Shown: positions 8,210-17,924 of the stretch, one piece after another
Layout: every line of letters begins with the position of its first letter
How positions within the stretch are numbered: position 1 is the stretch's first letter
Notes under the pieces: generated by a model
Told to the model about the DNA's origin: nothing
The model's input: the letters and a program-made list of their open reading frames with translations, nothing else
Database searches by the model: none
Translations under genes and position numbers: made by a program
Assembly: GCF_938002845.1 (NCBI RefSeq)
Contig: NZ_CALKZP010000051.1
Span: 1-64,000, forward strand
Length of the DNA: 64,000 nucleotides
Direction: 5' to 3'
From: an uncultured Campylobacter sp.
GTDB taxonomy: Bacteria; Campylobacterota; Campylobacteria; Campylobacterales; Campylobacteraceae

Positions 8210-9185
8210 ACTTGCAGACAAGCTTTTAGGTGCGCCTAAGTAGGAAACTTCAACTAGATTAGAGATTTAAATACAGGCTTTTATGGAATTTAGACGAGGG
8301 ATTTTGCGAAATTTTAGCTAGATTTGCCCGCAAAATACGGTGAGATTTTAAAATTTCATTCGCATCGCGCTTAGATTTTCATGAAACACAAAATTTAAAC
8401 GTAGGCTAGAGCAAAATTACAATGCAAGACTAGATAGCGTGGGGAAAGTAAGCTTAAATTTTAGATTTTGCGCAGACAGGCGCCGTTAAATTCCTTCTTT
8501 GAATTTATTAATTGGCGTGGTGGGTTTATTTTTAAATTTAGCGGCTTTTAGCTTACTTTTTCGGCAGGAGTTGCGTGAATTCTATCATGCGATCTTGGTA
8601 AAAATTTAATGTGAAGCTTCGTAAAAACTTAAAAGTTTAGATTTGGAATTTTGTCTAGATTTTGTGGCTTTGAAATTTTAAAAGCTTTAACGGCTCGAAG
8701 CTTGCGCGTTAAACTCGCTTAATGAGCTATGACAGGTTTTCATTAACCCGGTTTTTTAGATTTATGCAAAATTTTAATTTCGTCTTGTCGGGCTCAATGA
8801 AATTTCGCTAGGTCGTTCGGAGGGCGTCGTTTAGCTATATTTTTCGTGAAATTTGCGCTCAGATGAATCCTGTCCGCTCAAGTTTTAAAGCCAAGCGAAG
8901 CTTTTTGGAATTTAGCTCGGCAAAATTCGTGGTCTTAAAGAACCGCCAGCTTAGTAGAGTTTAAATGCCTGACGGAATTTGCACGCTTGAAGGAATTTAT
9001 TGGCCAAGCACTTTTATAAATTCCGCTCTCTTTAGCTTGCACGGAATTTTTAAAATTTTATTTTGCAAAGCCTTATGACTATGAGGTTTGCGCAAATTCT
9101 ATCCAGCTTTGCCTCTAAATTTTAAAGCAGAGCTAGGCTTTTAAAATTTTATAGTTTGGGCCCAGCGGCTCGGCTCGGAGGATAA
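8210..9185. other. 976-base gene-free spacer inside the mod locus
   Basis: No open frame with a ribosome site or recognisable protein on either strand. The stretch is crowded with AAATTT, AAATTTTA and GAATTT words, about one per 30-40 bases, on a more G/C-rich background. A plain mod operon would have modB within a few bases of modC. No inverted termini, transposase remnant or RNA gene was recognised. It may be an expansion of the RAATTY-rich spacer material seen across the window or a very decayed gene. Confidence 0.7.
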
Positions 9186-9875
9186 ATGTTTGAAATTCTA
9201 AAGGGGCTCGATTACACGCCGTTTCTCGTCTCCTTAAAGCTTGCGAGCTTAACGACGCTCGCGTTGTTTATCATCTGCGTGCCGCTTGCGTTTTTTATGG
9301 CGAGAAAAAATTTCCGCGGCAAAAGCGTGATCGAATCGATCATCTCGCTTCCGCTGGTGCTGCCGCCCTCGGTGCTAGGCTTTTATCTACTAGTTTTTCT
9401 ATCGCCGTATTCGGTGCTAGGGGAGTTTTTCGACAAACACTTCGGGCTTAGACTCGTATTTAATTTCAGCGGGCTTGTGATCGCGAGCTGTATCTACTCG
9501 CTGCCGTTTATGTTTTCGCCGCTGGTTTCGGGCTTCCGTGCGCTTCCGCGCTCGCTTTTTTGGGCGTGCGATTCGCTAGATAAGAGCTATTTTTCCAAGC
9601 TTTTTCGCGTCGCGTTGCCAGCAATTCGCCACTCCCTGCTTAGCGCTTTGGTGATCTGCTTTGCGCACACGATGGGCGAGTTTGGCGTCGTGCTGATGAT
9701 CGGCGGCAGCGTGAGCGAGCAGACCAAGGTCGCCTCCATCGCGATCTACGAAGCGACCGAGACGCTCGATTTTGCGCAGGCTCACGCATATTCGGCGCTG
9801 ATGCTTATTTTTAGCTTCGCCGTGCTTTTGATCATGCATTTTTTGGGCGCAAAAGGCGCAAAAACACAAGCTTAA
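9186..9875 (+). CDS. modB: Molybdate ABC transporter permease ModB
   Basis: 229 residues, about five membrane helices. It has the permease EAA-type loop (ALPRSLFWACDSLDKSYFSKLFRVALPAIRHSL, with residues PAIRHSL near the end) and HTMGEFGVVLMIGGS, typical of ModB/CysT permeases. Forms the channel for molybdate with ModC. A strong GGAGG seven bases before the ATG sets the start. It is cut off from modC by a long spacer, so it may need its own promoter. The next gene begins about 50 bases downstream. Confidence 0.92.
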   Translation: MFEILKGLDYTPFLVSLKLASLTTLALFIICVPLAFFMARKNFRGKSVIESIISLPLVLPPSVLGFYLLVFLSPYSVLGEFFDKHFGLRLVFNFSGLVIASCIYSLPFMFSPLVSGFRALPRSLFWACDSLDKSYFSKLFRVALPAIRHSLLSALVICFAHTMGEFGVVLMIGGSVSEQTKVASIAIYEATETLDFAQAHAYSALMLIFSFAVLLIMHFLGAKGAKTQA

Positions 9876-9926
9876 ATCGGCTTTAAAACGAAATTTGCTA
9901 AAATCCCGCAAAATTTGGAATTTGGC

Positions 9927-12900
9927 ATGAAAAACAAAAAAGACTTTGTTACCGAAAGATTTAACGCCGCCTTGATTCTAGGCGCTGCGCTGCTTACGCT
10001 TGTAGTAGTTTGCGAGATTAGCTTTTTGCGCACTAGGATCGCTACGCAGCTTGATTTGCGGACGCGCACGGCGATTACTTTACTTAAAAATACCGACGAG
10101 TCGCTTTTTAGCGAGCTTGAAATTCTAAAAGAAACTATCCTTTCTTTAGACGCAAGGCACGAAGCTATGCAAAGCGAGCTTTATGCGGATTTGATCCGCA
10201 ATGTCGTAAAATCTTCTCATAGATTTGACGCTATTTTTTATCTGCGCGCCCGCGGCGCGGAACAGGAGAGCTTAGCACATTTTTCATCGGATGGGCGCAT
10301 TTCGGATCTTGGTGAGATACGGCTTGCGGATATCACAAGCGAGCTAAAAAAGGATGAATGGGTATCGCGCTATATGATGATGGACGGGGCGTGGCGGTAT
10401 TTTTTGATCAAGCGCGTAAATGCCGATTCGTATCTGCTAGGCTTTGCCAACACCTCTAGGCCGATTGCCAGGCTCTCCTCGCTGGGAGATATTTTGGTCT
10501 TTAATGCCGAAGGCAAATTCTTTAACGCTCCTGGCAGCGTAACCGATATATTGGGGCAGGATTTTGATTTTTCGCGCCTAGGCGAAGTGGTAAGCTTTGA
10601 AGACGAATCTGGGCTAAGCTTTGCATATCTTGCGAAATTTGGGGATAATTTCGTAATGGCTCGCGAACGAGCCGGCTATTTTTTGGGCGCGGACGATTTT
10701 ATCGTCGTAGCGCTAGCAGCAGTGATTTTAGCTTATTTAATCCTTCTAATTTCAAATTTTACGTTTTTAAAAAAGCGCGTTTTTATCCCACTTGCAGCAG
10801 TTCAAAACGCTCTGCGCCAAGGAGATTATCACTCCAAAATTCGCGATATAGAAGCGCTAAATCCGCTAAGCTCCGTCTTAGAAATTTCTAAATCCATAGA
10901 CGAGGTTTTGAAGTCTAATTTGCGCCACGGCGATTTTAGCCTTAGCTTTAAAGATGCGCTAAAATATAGCTCCCTTTCGGTGCTTAGCATCGATAACGTC
11001 GCAGGCACGATCGAAAGCGCTAGCAACGGCGCACGCGAGCTTTACGGCGATGACGTCGTAGGACGGAATATATTCGCGCTGCAAGCAGGCTCGTTTTACG
11101 ATCACGCCTATCAAACCCAGCGCGCAAACTATGTCAAAGAAAACTATGTCGTAACCCGCCAAGAGACCAAAAATGGCGTCAAAGATCTTTATGTTAAAAA
11201 ATCTTATATCCGCGACGGAAGTAAAATTTCAACCCTTTTTGTGGTACTGGATGCGTCAAAATATCGCAGATTTTACGATGAAACTAAGCAAAAATATGAG
11301 TATTTAAATCACGCGCCTATCGTTACGCTCGTGTTTGACTACACTTCGGGCAAGATCGTAGATGCTAGTAAAAATATAAAAGAGCTTTGGGGTTACGAAG
11401 CGGCACAGTTTTTAAGCGGCGAGATAAGGCTATGGGATTTGCTGGATGAAAAGGATGCGAATGAGGCTAAAAATGAAATTTTAAACCGCTTAGCCGATAT
11501 GCCCGCAGAAGAGCTAAGCTTTTCTCAAAGCTATAAAATTCGCCACAATGACAATATCCGCTATAGCTACGAAGTGAGCATCTATGTCAAAAAGTCCGCC
11601 GCCAGGGCTGCGTTTTATTTTCAAAATATCGATGACGATGTTAAGGCGATCCGCGGCTTGCAGGAGGATTTGGACTTTTACCGCACCGTAATCGAGACTA
11701 GGAATTTTTGTACCTGCTTAATCGATCTTGACGCGCAGACGCTGTCGTTTGATAAAAATTACTTTAAAATTTTAAAATATCGCGGCAAAAGGCTAAATAC
11801 TGCGATGAGCTTTGGGGAGTTTAGTTATGAAATTTACTTCGCGGATTTAGAGAATTTCAATAAAATGATCCGCGAATGTACCGCCGGGCTTAGGAGCGAT
11901 TTTAGCTGCGAATTCCGTCTGCGAAATGCCGCTAATGCCTATACTTGGATCAGTATGCAAGGCTACGTCACCGAAAAGCACGGCTCTCGCTCGCGCCTTG
12001 TAAAAACTACGCTCGAAGATATCAGCTCGCGCAAGCAGACGGAGCTGGAGTTAAATTTAAACGCTAACGTATTTTCGCGCTCGCTAGAGGCGATCTTAAT
12101 CACAGATGAGAGTGGTCGCGTGCTGCGCGCTAATAACGCCTTTTATGAAATCACCGGCTATAGCGAAAGCCAAACTATCGGCAAAATTCCAAATTTCTTC
12201 GCTCCTACAGAGGGCGGGGCAGACGTGATGGAGAGGATTAGAAAAAATCTAGTTGGCAAACAGACCTCCTATAAAGATGAAATTTACGGGCTAAAAAAGG
12301 ACGGCGGCACCTTTCCTGCGTTATTTACGGCGATCGCGATAAAGGATGATTTTTCGCTTACTTCAAATTTCATTCTGATGTTTACCGAAATTTCGCAGAT
12401 AAAGCAAAAAGAGAGCGAGCTAGCCAAGATCGCCCACCACGACGCGCTTACCGGGCTTCCGAACAGAGTATATTTTATGAAGGCTGCGCAGAGATTTACG
12501 GCAAACTCGGGCGAAAATTCCAAGCTTATGGCGGTGCTTTTCATAGATTTTGACGGCTTTAAGGCGATCAACGACACCTATGGGCACGAGGTCGGCGATA
12601 TGTTTTTGCAAGCGATCTCAAAGGCGATGAGCGGGCTGCTGCGCAAGGGAGATATCTTGGCGCGCCTCGGCGGCGATGAGTTCGGCGCCATCATCGGCGA
12701 TCTGAAGGACGAGCAGGCCGCGCATATGCTTTTGCAGCGACTGCTTGGAATTTCAAAGATGAAATTTAATCTTAAAGGCAACGAGATCAGCGCTAGCATC
12801 AGCGTGGGCGCGGCGTTTTACGACGGCAGCGAAAAGATCGATTTTTCCGGTCTTTTATCGCGCGCTGATAGGGCGATGTACCGCGCTAAAACGAGCGGCA

Positions 12901-14000
12901 AAAACCGCTATTTTATCTTTGAAAACGCCCCCGTTACCGATGATGAGATGAGCGAAGCGGGGCTTAGACAGGCGATAGAGAGCGGCGAGTTTTTCGCGCT
13001 CTATCAGCCGATAATCAGCGGAGCTCAAATTTACGGCTACGAGCTGCTTTTGCGCTGGAAGCGCGGCAGCCTAGGGGTTTTACTGCCGCAGGATTTCTTT
13101 CCTATCATCGGCGAGCCACAACTTGAGCTTTTGATATCTAAATTTGCCTTTTCCAAGATGTTGGAATTTAACGAGCAGACGGGCGCAAACTGCTCCATAA
13201 ACGTGAGTCTTACGGTGCTTGCAAGCGACGAATTTTACGGTCTGGTAGCGCGCAGATTGCGAAGCGCGGGCGAGCGGCGTGGGGAGCTGATGTTTGAGAT
13301 TACCGATTTTAGCGAGCAGAGTTATCAAAGTTTTATCCCCGTGCGCAAGCGCTACGCGGATCTTGGGATTAAATTTGCGCTTAATAACGCAAACGCGCAA
13401 AACGTGCAGTTTTTGGCAAATCAGCCCTTCGATCTTATCAAGATCGATCGCGCCCTTTGCCTTAATATCGGCAAGAAAAAGGATGGCATCCGCGCTATGG
13501 TTGAGATCACGGGCAAACTAAAGCGAGAGTTTGGATTCGCAGTAGGTGCTCAAGGCGTAGAAAATGCGCTATCGCTGCGGCTTTTAAACAATTTGAAATT
13601 TAACTATCTGCAGGGAAATTTTATTGCAAAAGCGCTTGATCGCAGAGAGATAGACGCTTTCATCGCGCGATTTAAAGATACGCCAAAGCTCGCAGCTATC
13701 GACAAAGATGAGTTTATCAGCTTTTTAAACGCGCTTGATTACAAGGACTTGGCGCTAAGCTTTATCGCGCGTAGCCAAACAGGCGAGCTTAGCCCCGGAG
13801 AATTTGAAAGCTTTAAAACGAAATTTGGCGAAATTTTAAATAAAACTCAAAGCGCGGGCAGCGAAAGATTTGCGCTAACTACAGAAATACGTAAGCAAAT
13901 TTTAGATATTCTTTCGCTTGATTATCTCGCTTTGGCAAGCTTCATCTCGGGCTTTAGGGCGCAAGTAGAGAAGTTTATAAGCGATTTGGAGGCAGCATGA
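9927..14000 (+). CDS. Membrane multi-PAS GGDEF protein with degenerate EAL domain
   Basis: About 1357 residues. TM1 near 15-33, a periplasmic sensor to about 265, TM2 near 270-290, then roughly four PAS-like units (about 345-440, 455-580, 585-705, 710-835). The GGDEF domain has an intact GGDEF at 915-919 and the product-inhibition site RKGD at 906-909, so it should make c-di-GMP. The EAL domain (about 1010-1245) keeps YELLLRW and LIKIDRAL, but the DDFGTG loop reads NNANAQ and the AEGVE motif reads GAQGVE. Metal-binding acids are missing, so phosphodiesterase activity is unlikely. About 110 residues of helical tail follow. The start at 9927 is preferred over an upstream TTG (9915). It ends with an ATGA overlap to hisZ. 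Confidence 0.88.
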   Translation: MKNKKDFVTERFNAALILGAALLTLVVVCEISFLRTRIATQLDLRTRTAITLLKNTDESLFSELEILKETILSLDARHEAMQSELYADLIRNVVKSSHRFDAIFYLRARGAEQESLAHFSSDGRISDLGEIRLADITSELKKDEWVSRYMMMDGAWRYFLIKRVNADSYLLGFANTSRPIARLSSLGDILVFNAEGKFFNAPGSVTDILGQDFDFSRLGEVVSFEDESGLSFAYLAKFGDNFVMARERAGYFLGADDFIVVALAAVILAYLILLISNFTFLKKRVFIPLAAVQNALRQGDYHSKIRDIEALNPLSSVLEISKSIDEVLKSNLRHGDFSLSFKDALKYSSLSVLSIDNVAGTIESASNGARELYGDDVVGRNIFALQAGSFYDHAYQTQRANYVKENYVVTRQETKNGVKDLYVKKSYIRDGSKISTLFVVLDASKYRRFYDETKQKYEYLNHAPIVTLVFDYTSGKIVDASKNIKELWGYEAAQFLSGEIRLWDLLDEKDANEAKNEILNRLADMPAEELSFSQSYKIRHNDNIRYSYEVSIYVKKSAARAAFYFQNIDDDVKAIRGLQEDLDFYRTVIETRNFCTCLIDLDAQTLSFDKNYFKILKYRGKRLNTAMSFGEFSYEIYFADLENFNKMIRECTAGLRSDFSCEFRLRNAANAYTWISMQGYVTEKHGSRSRLVKTTLEDISSRKQTELELNLNANVFSRSLEAILITDESGRVLRANNAFYEITGYSESQTIGKIPNFFAPTEGGADVMERIRKNLVGKQTSYKDEIYGLKKDGGTFPALFTAIAIKDDFSLTSNFILMFTEISQIKQKESELAKIAHHDALTGLPNRVYFMKAAQRFTANSGENSKLMAVLFIDFDGFKAINDTYGHEVGDMFLQAISKAMSGLLRKGDILARLGGDEFGAIIGDLKDEQAAHMLLQRLLGISKMKFNLKGNEISASISVGAAFYDGSEKIDFSGLLSRADRAMYRAKTSGKNRYFIFENAPVTDDEMSEAGLRQAIESGEFFALYQPIISGAQIYGYELLLRWKRGSLGVLLPQDFFPIIGEPQLELLISKFAFSKMLEFNEQTGANCSINVSLTVLASDEFYGLVARRLRSAGERRGELMFEITDFSEQSYQSFIPVRKRYADLGIKFALNNANAQNVQFLANQPFDLIKIDRALCLNIGKKKDGIRAMVEITGKLKREFGFAVGAQGVENALSLRLLNNLKFNYLQGNFIAKALDRREIDAFIARFKDTPKLAAIDKDEFISFLNALDYKDLALSFIARSQTGELSPGEFESFKTKFGEILNKTQSAGSERFALTTEIRKQILDILSLDYLALASFISGFRAQVEKFISDLEAA

Positions 14001-14860
14001 TAGATAGCGTTAGCGCCGATTTCGATCACGAGATACCAAACGGCTCGAGGCTGTATTTCGGAAAGAGCGCGCAGCTCAAGCGCGAGCTGGAAAATAAAGC
14101 GAGCGAAATCCTCGTTAAAAACGGCTTTAGCGAAATTTTAACGCCATATTTTTCATATCATCAGCACCTAAGCGTCGCGCCGCAAAAGCTTCTCAAGCTC
14201 TCCGATCCCACGAACCACGAGCTCGCGCTTCGCGCAGACAGCACCGTGGACGTCGTGCGTATCGTGCGCAAACGGCTGAAAGACGATAAGCTAAGGCGGC
14301 TATTTTACGTCCAGCCGACCTTCAAATACCCAAGTGACGAGTTTTATCAGATCGGCGCGGAGCTGATCGGAGAGAAAAATTTGCCCCTTGCGATCAAAAT
14401 CGCGCAGGAATTTTTTAAAGAATTTGATCTTATGCCTGCGCTTCAGCTAAGCAATATCGAAATTCCGAAAAAAATCTGCGAAATTTTAAACCTGCCGCTT
14501 GAGATTTTTGAAAAGGGCAAGATTGAGACGCTGCTTGGGCAAAATTTGCCTTGGCTGGACGCTACGGCCCGCGCCACGTCGCTAAAGGACGTGCAGGCTC
14601 TGCGCGCGCAGGTGCCTGAAGAGCTAAAGCCCTGCTTAGATGAAATTTTAAATTTAGGCGTGGATTACGACGATATACGTGTTTCGCTGCTGTATTACTC
14701 TAAAATGCGCTATTATGACGCGCTATTTTTTAGATTTTTGGACGCGGGCGCAGTGTATTGCAATGGCGGAAATTACGAAATAGATGGGCTAAAATCCAGC
14801 GGCTTTGCGCTGCTAGTGGATGCTTTGATAGAAAAAATTATGCAAAAGGATGAAAAATGA
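13997..14860 (+). CDS. hisZ: ATP phosphoribosyltransferase regulatory subunit HisZ
   Basis: 287 residues resembling a shortened histidyl-tRNA synthetase core: GSRLYFGKSAQLKRELE, ILTPYFSYHQHL, LALRADSTVDVVRIV (motif 2 region) and FYVQPTFKYPSDEFYQIGAELIG. It lacks the anticodon-binding domain. HisZ pairs with the short form of HisG in the first step of histidine synthesis. Overlaps the preceding GGDEF gene by four bases and purA by four bases, so it is co-transcribed with them. Position next to purA is, as far as I recall, conserved in Campylobacter. A catalytic synthetase is excluded by the length. Confidence 0.82.
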   Translation: MIDSVSADFDHEIPNGSRLYFGKSAQLKRELENKASEILVKNGFSEILTPYFSYHQHLSVAPQKLLKLSDPTNHELALRADSTVDVVRIVRKRLKDDKLRRLFYVQPTFKYPSDEFYQIGAELIGEKNLPLAIKIAQEFFKEFDLMPALQLSNIEIPKKICEILNLPLEIFEKGKIETLLGQNLPWLDATARATSLKDVQALRAQVPEELKPCLDEILNLGVDYDDIRVSLLYYSKMRYYDALFFRFLDAGAVYCNGGNYEIDGLKSSGFALLVDALIEKIMQKDEK

Positions 14861-16107
14861 GTAAAGTTGACGTAGTCATCGGCGCCCAATGGGGCGATGA
14901 GGGCAAGGGCAAGATCGTAGATATGATAAGCGCGAATTACGATTTCGTATGTCGCAGCAGCGGCGGGCACAACGCGGGCCACACCATCGTCATAAACGGC
15001 GAGAAATTTGCGCTGCATCTGGTACCCAGCGGCGTGCTTCATAAAAATATCATCAACATCATCGGAAACGGCGTCGTGATCAACCCCGATGTGCTGATTA
15101 CCGAGATGGCGCAGTTTGAAAATTTAAAGGGCAGATTTTTCATAAGCGAGAAGGCGTTTTTAAATTTACAGCACCACTCGCTGATCGATCAGGCGCGCGA
15201 AAAGAGCAAGGGCGAGCTTGCGATCGGCACCACCGGCAAGGGCATAGGGCCTGCGTATGCCGATAAGATCGCGCGCACGGGACACCGCGTAGCGGAGCTT
15301 TTGGAGCCCGAAAGGCTTGCCGAGGCGCTATCGCGCGATTTTGCTTCGCATGAGAGCGTTTTTGAAAAAGCGGGGGTTAAAATTCCTAGCAAGCTTGAAA
15401 TTTACGAGGAGCTAAAGCGCTATAAAAGCGCGCTCGAGCCATACATCGCAGATATCACGCACATGCTGTGGAAAGCGCTTGATTACGACAAGCGCGTGCT
15501 CGTAGAGGGGGCGCAAGGAAGCCTGCTTGATATAGATCACGGCACCTATCCTTACGTCACGAGCTCGACGACTATCGCGGGCGGGGCTTGCAGCGGGCTC
15601 GGGCTCGCGCCGAAAGATATCGGCACGGTGATGGGGATTTTAAAAGCCTACACCACTCGCGTGGGCAACGGCGCGTTTCCTACCGAGGATAAGGGTCCGC
15701 AAGGCGAGGCGATGCGCGAGATCGGCAAAGAGTATGGCACCACGACGGGCAGGGCGCGCCGCTGCGGCTGGTTCGACGGAGTGGCTACGAAATACGCCGT
15801 GCGCCTTAGCGGCATCGACAAGCTCGCGCTGATGAAGCTTGACGTCTTAGACGGCTTTGAGAGCATTAAAATTTGCCGAGCATATCGCTATAAGGGGGAG
15901 GAGATCGATTATTTTCCGATCGATTTGGAAGCTGCCGAGCCGGTTTATGAGCAGATGCAGGGCTGGGACAGCGTCAAAGGAATTTCAAAATTTGAGGATC
16001 TGCCGCAAAACGCGCAAAATTATATCCGCAAAATAGAGGAGCTAAGCGGCGCGAAAGTGGGCTTTATCTCTACCAGTCCCGAAAGAAGCGACACGATAAT
16101 TTTATAA
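14857..16107 (+). CDS. purA: Adenylosuccinate synthetase
   Basis: 416 residues, full length. N-terminal GAQWGDEGKGKIVD (GTP-binding loop with the catalytic Asp), SSGGHNAGHTI with the catalytic His, IGTTGKGIGPAY, VEGAQGSLLDIDHGTYPYVTSS, and TTGRARRCGWFD in the IMP/Asp site. Converts IMP and aspartate to adenylosuccinate using GTP. The ATG overlaps the hisZ stop. A hairpin follows the stop (16113-16143). Confidence 0.97.
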   Translation: MSKVDVVIGAQWGDEGKGKIVDMISANYDFVCRSSGGHNAGHTIVINGEKFALHLVPSGVLHKNIINIIGNGVVINPDVLITEMAQFENLKGRFFISEKAFLNLQHHSLIDQAREKSKGELAIGTTGKGIGPAYADKIARTGHRVAELLEPERLAEALSRDFASHESVFEKAGVKIPSKLEIYEELKRYKSALEPYIADITHMLWKALDYDKRVLVEGAQGSLLDIDHGTYPYVTSSTTIAGGACSGLGLAPKDIGTVMGILKAYTTRVGNGAFPTEDKGPQGEAMREIGKEYGTTTGRARRCGWFDGVATKYAVRLSGIDKLALMKLDVLDGFESIKICRAYRYKGEEIDYFPIDLEAAEPVYEQMQGWDSVKGISKFEDLPQNAQNYIRKIEELSGAKVGFISTSPERSDTIIL

Positions 16108-16112
16108 AATCG

Positions 16113-16143
16113 GGCGGAATTTTAAGAATTTTAAAATTCCGCC
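16113..16143. terminator. Hairpin with RAATTY in both arms downstream of purA
   Basis: Perfect 12-base stem GGCGGAATTTTA / TAAAATTCCGCC with a 7-base loop (16125-16131). It lacks a long T tract on the plus strand, so it may terminate weakly or protect the transcript end. The stem contains GAATTT/AAATTC. Confidence 0.5.
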
Positions 16144-16198
16144 GTTTGCAAACGCGGGCGGCGCGACCGCTCATAGAACTGAATTTAAAGGAACGATC

Positions 16199-16750
16199 AT
16201 GCGAATACGACTACCACACGTGCCATATATCGCGCATAAAATAGCGCTGGATCTGCTAAACTCGGGCTGCGTTACGCTCGGTGCGGGCATAGAACCCGTC
16301 GCCAAGGAAGCGGACGAGATCATAAGGACCGATCTGCAAAAAGAAAGAGCGATAGACGAGCGCGCAAACGAGCTGATAGATGAGCGCATAAGCGAGCTAG
16401 ATGAGATGAGCGTGAATAAAAAAGATATGTTTTGGCTCATCAAGCGCCACATCGCAAACGATGAGAATTTCGAGCTAAATTTCGAGGATCGCTACGGCAC
16501 CATATCGCATAAAATTTTAGAAACCGTTTGGAAGAAAAATTTGATCGATTACAAAGTCTCGGAAAATAGGCTAAAGACGATAATTTATAACGCGATCGAC
16601 GAATATCTTAAAAATTATCAAAAGATTGAGGATGCGGTCTATGAAAAGATCGATGGCTACAAGCAAAAACTGATCCCAGGTACCGAAGAATACGAGCTTG
16701 TGTTCGAAAAGCTCTACGAAGAGGAGCTAAGAAAACGGGGCATGCTGTAA
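16199..16750 (+). CDS. DUF507 family protein
   Basis: 183 residues, strongly charged and helical, with EADEIIRTDLQKERAIDERANELID in the first third and LRKRGML at the C-terminus, a DUF507 pattern. The function is unknown. It overlaps carA by one base (TAATG), matching the neighbour pair DUF507-carA that I remember from C. jejuni. AAAGGA precedes the ATG by six bases. No signal peptide or membrane segment. Confidence 0.85.
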   Translation: MRIRLPHVPYIAHKIALDLLNSGCVTLGAGIEPVAKEADEIIRTDLQKERAIDERANELIDERISELDEMSVNKKDMFWLIKRHIANDENFELNFEDRYGTISHKILETVWKKNLIDYKVSENRLKTIIYNAIDEYLKNYQKIEDAVYEKIDGYKQKLIPGTEEYELVFEKLYEEELRKRGML

Positions 16751-17868
16751 TGAACGCGTATATCTATATAGAAAACGGCATCTATCTGCAAGCCAAGGCG
16801 TTCGGCAAAGGCGGCAGCGCATTCGGCGAGCTCGTGTTTAACACCTCCGCCACGGGCTACGAAGAGATCATCTCCGATCCCAGCTACGCGGGGCAGTTTA
16901 TTATCTTTACGATGCCCGAGATCGGTATCGTGGGCATCAACGAAAACGACAAGGAAAGCTCCAAAATCCACGCCAGCGGAATTTTCGTAAGAAATTTTAA
17001 CAACGAGCCTTCAAATTTCCGCTCACAGATGAGCTTGGAGGATTATTTTCTGCAAAACGGAAAATTCGGCGTTTACGACATCGACACTAGATTTTTAACT
17101 AAAATGCTGCGCGACGAGGGCAGCCTGCGCGCCTTCGTCTCTACCGAGATCAGCGATAAGGCGGCTCTTAAAAAGGCGCTTAGCGAGTCTGCGCGCATAG
17201 AGGAGATCAACTACGTAAGCATCGTAAGTACGAAGGCGCCGTATAAGCACACCTCCGGGCGCTGGAACGCCGAGCGCGGAAGCTACGCTCAGCCCGTAAG
17301 CTGCGGCAAAAAGATAGCCGTGATCGATTACGGCGTCAAGCGAAACATTCTCAACGAGCTTTGCGATCTGGGGCTCGGCGTCGAGGTTTTCCCGCACGAC
17401 GTTAAAGCGGAAGCGCTGATCGCAAAATTTAAAGAGGGGCAGATCGACGGCGTGTTTTTATCAAACGGCCCTGGCGAGCCTCGCATGCTCAAAGAGGAGA
17501 TCGCGCAGATCAAAAAGATGGTCGAAGCGCGCGTGCCGATTTTTGGAATTTGCCTGGGTCATCAGCTGCTAAGCAACGCGATGGGATATGAGACCTACAA
17601 GCTGAAATTCGGCCAGCACGGCGCAAACCACCCCGTGCAAAACCTGCGCACCAAATCGATCGAGATCACCGCGCAAAATCACAACTACAACGTCCCAGAA
17701 ACGATCGCGCAGATCTGCGAGATCACGCACCGAAATCTTTTCGACGGCACGATCGAGGGCGTGCGCTACAAGGAGTATCCCGTATTTTCGGTGCAGCACC
17801 ACCCCGAAGCCAGCGCAGGGCCTACCGAGAGCAAGTATATCTTCAAAGAATTTCTTGAAATTTTATGA
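16750..17868 (+). CDS. carA: Carbamoyl-phosphate synthase small subunit
   Basis: 372 residues. N-terminal CPSase domain (FNTSATGYEEIISDPSYAGQ, FVRNFNNEPSNFR), then a class I glutamine amidotransferase: FLSNGPGEP, nucleophile Cys in FGICLGHQLL, and the His/Glu pair in VQHHPEASAGP. It makes ammonia from glutamine for CarB, feeding arginine and pyrimidine synthesis. carB is not in this window. Starts inside the DUF507 stop. A strong terminator hairpin follows at 17891. Confidence 0.97.
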   Translation: MNAYIYIENGIYLQAKAFGKGGSAFGELVFNTSATGYEEIISDPSYAGQFIIFTMPEIGIVGINENDKESSKIHASGIFVRNFNNEPSNFRSQMSLEDYFLQNGKFGVYDIDTRFLTKMLRDEGSLRAFVSTEISDKAALKKALSESARIEEINYVSIVSTKAPYKHTSGRWNAERGSYAQPVSCGKKIAVIDYGVKRNILNELCDLGLGVEVFPHDVKAEALIAKFKEGQIDGVFLSNGPGEPRMLKEEIAQIKKMVEARVPIFGICLGHQLLSNAMGYETYKLKFGQHGANHPVQNLRTKSIEITAQNHNYNVPETIAQICEITHRNLFDGTIEGVRYKEYPVFSVQHHPEASAGPTESKYIFKEFLEIL

Positions 17869-17890
17869 TTTTTGAAATTTTGCCTGCATG

Positions 17891-17924
17891 AAATTTTACC
17901 GCGGTCGCGCGGTAAAATTTTAAA
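17891..17924 (+). terminator. Terminator hairpin of carA
   Basis: Perfect 13-base stem AAATTTTACCGCG / CGCGGTAAAATTT with a GTCG loop, followed by TTAAATTT. RAATTY words form the A/T base of the stem, so the same word serves as A tract and T tract in either direction. Confidence 0.75.
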
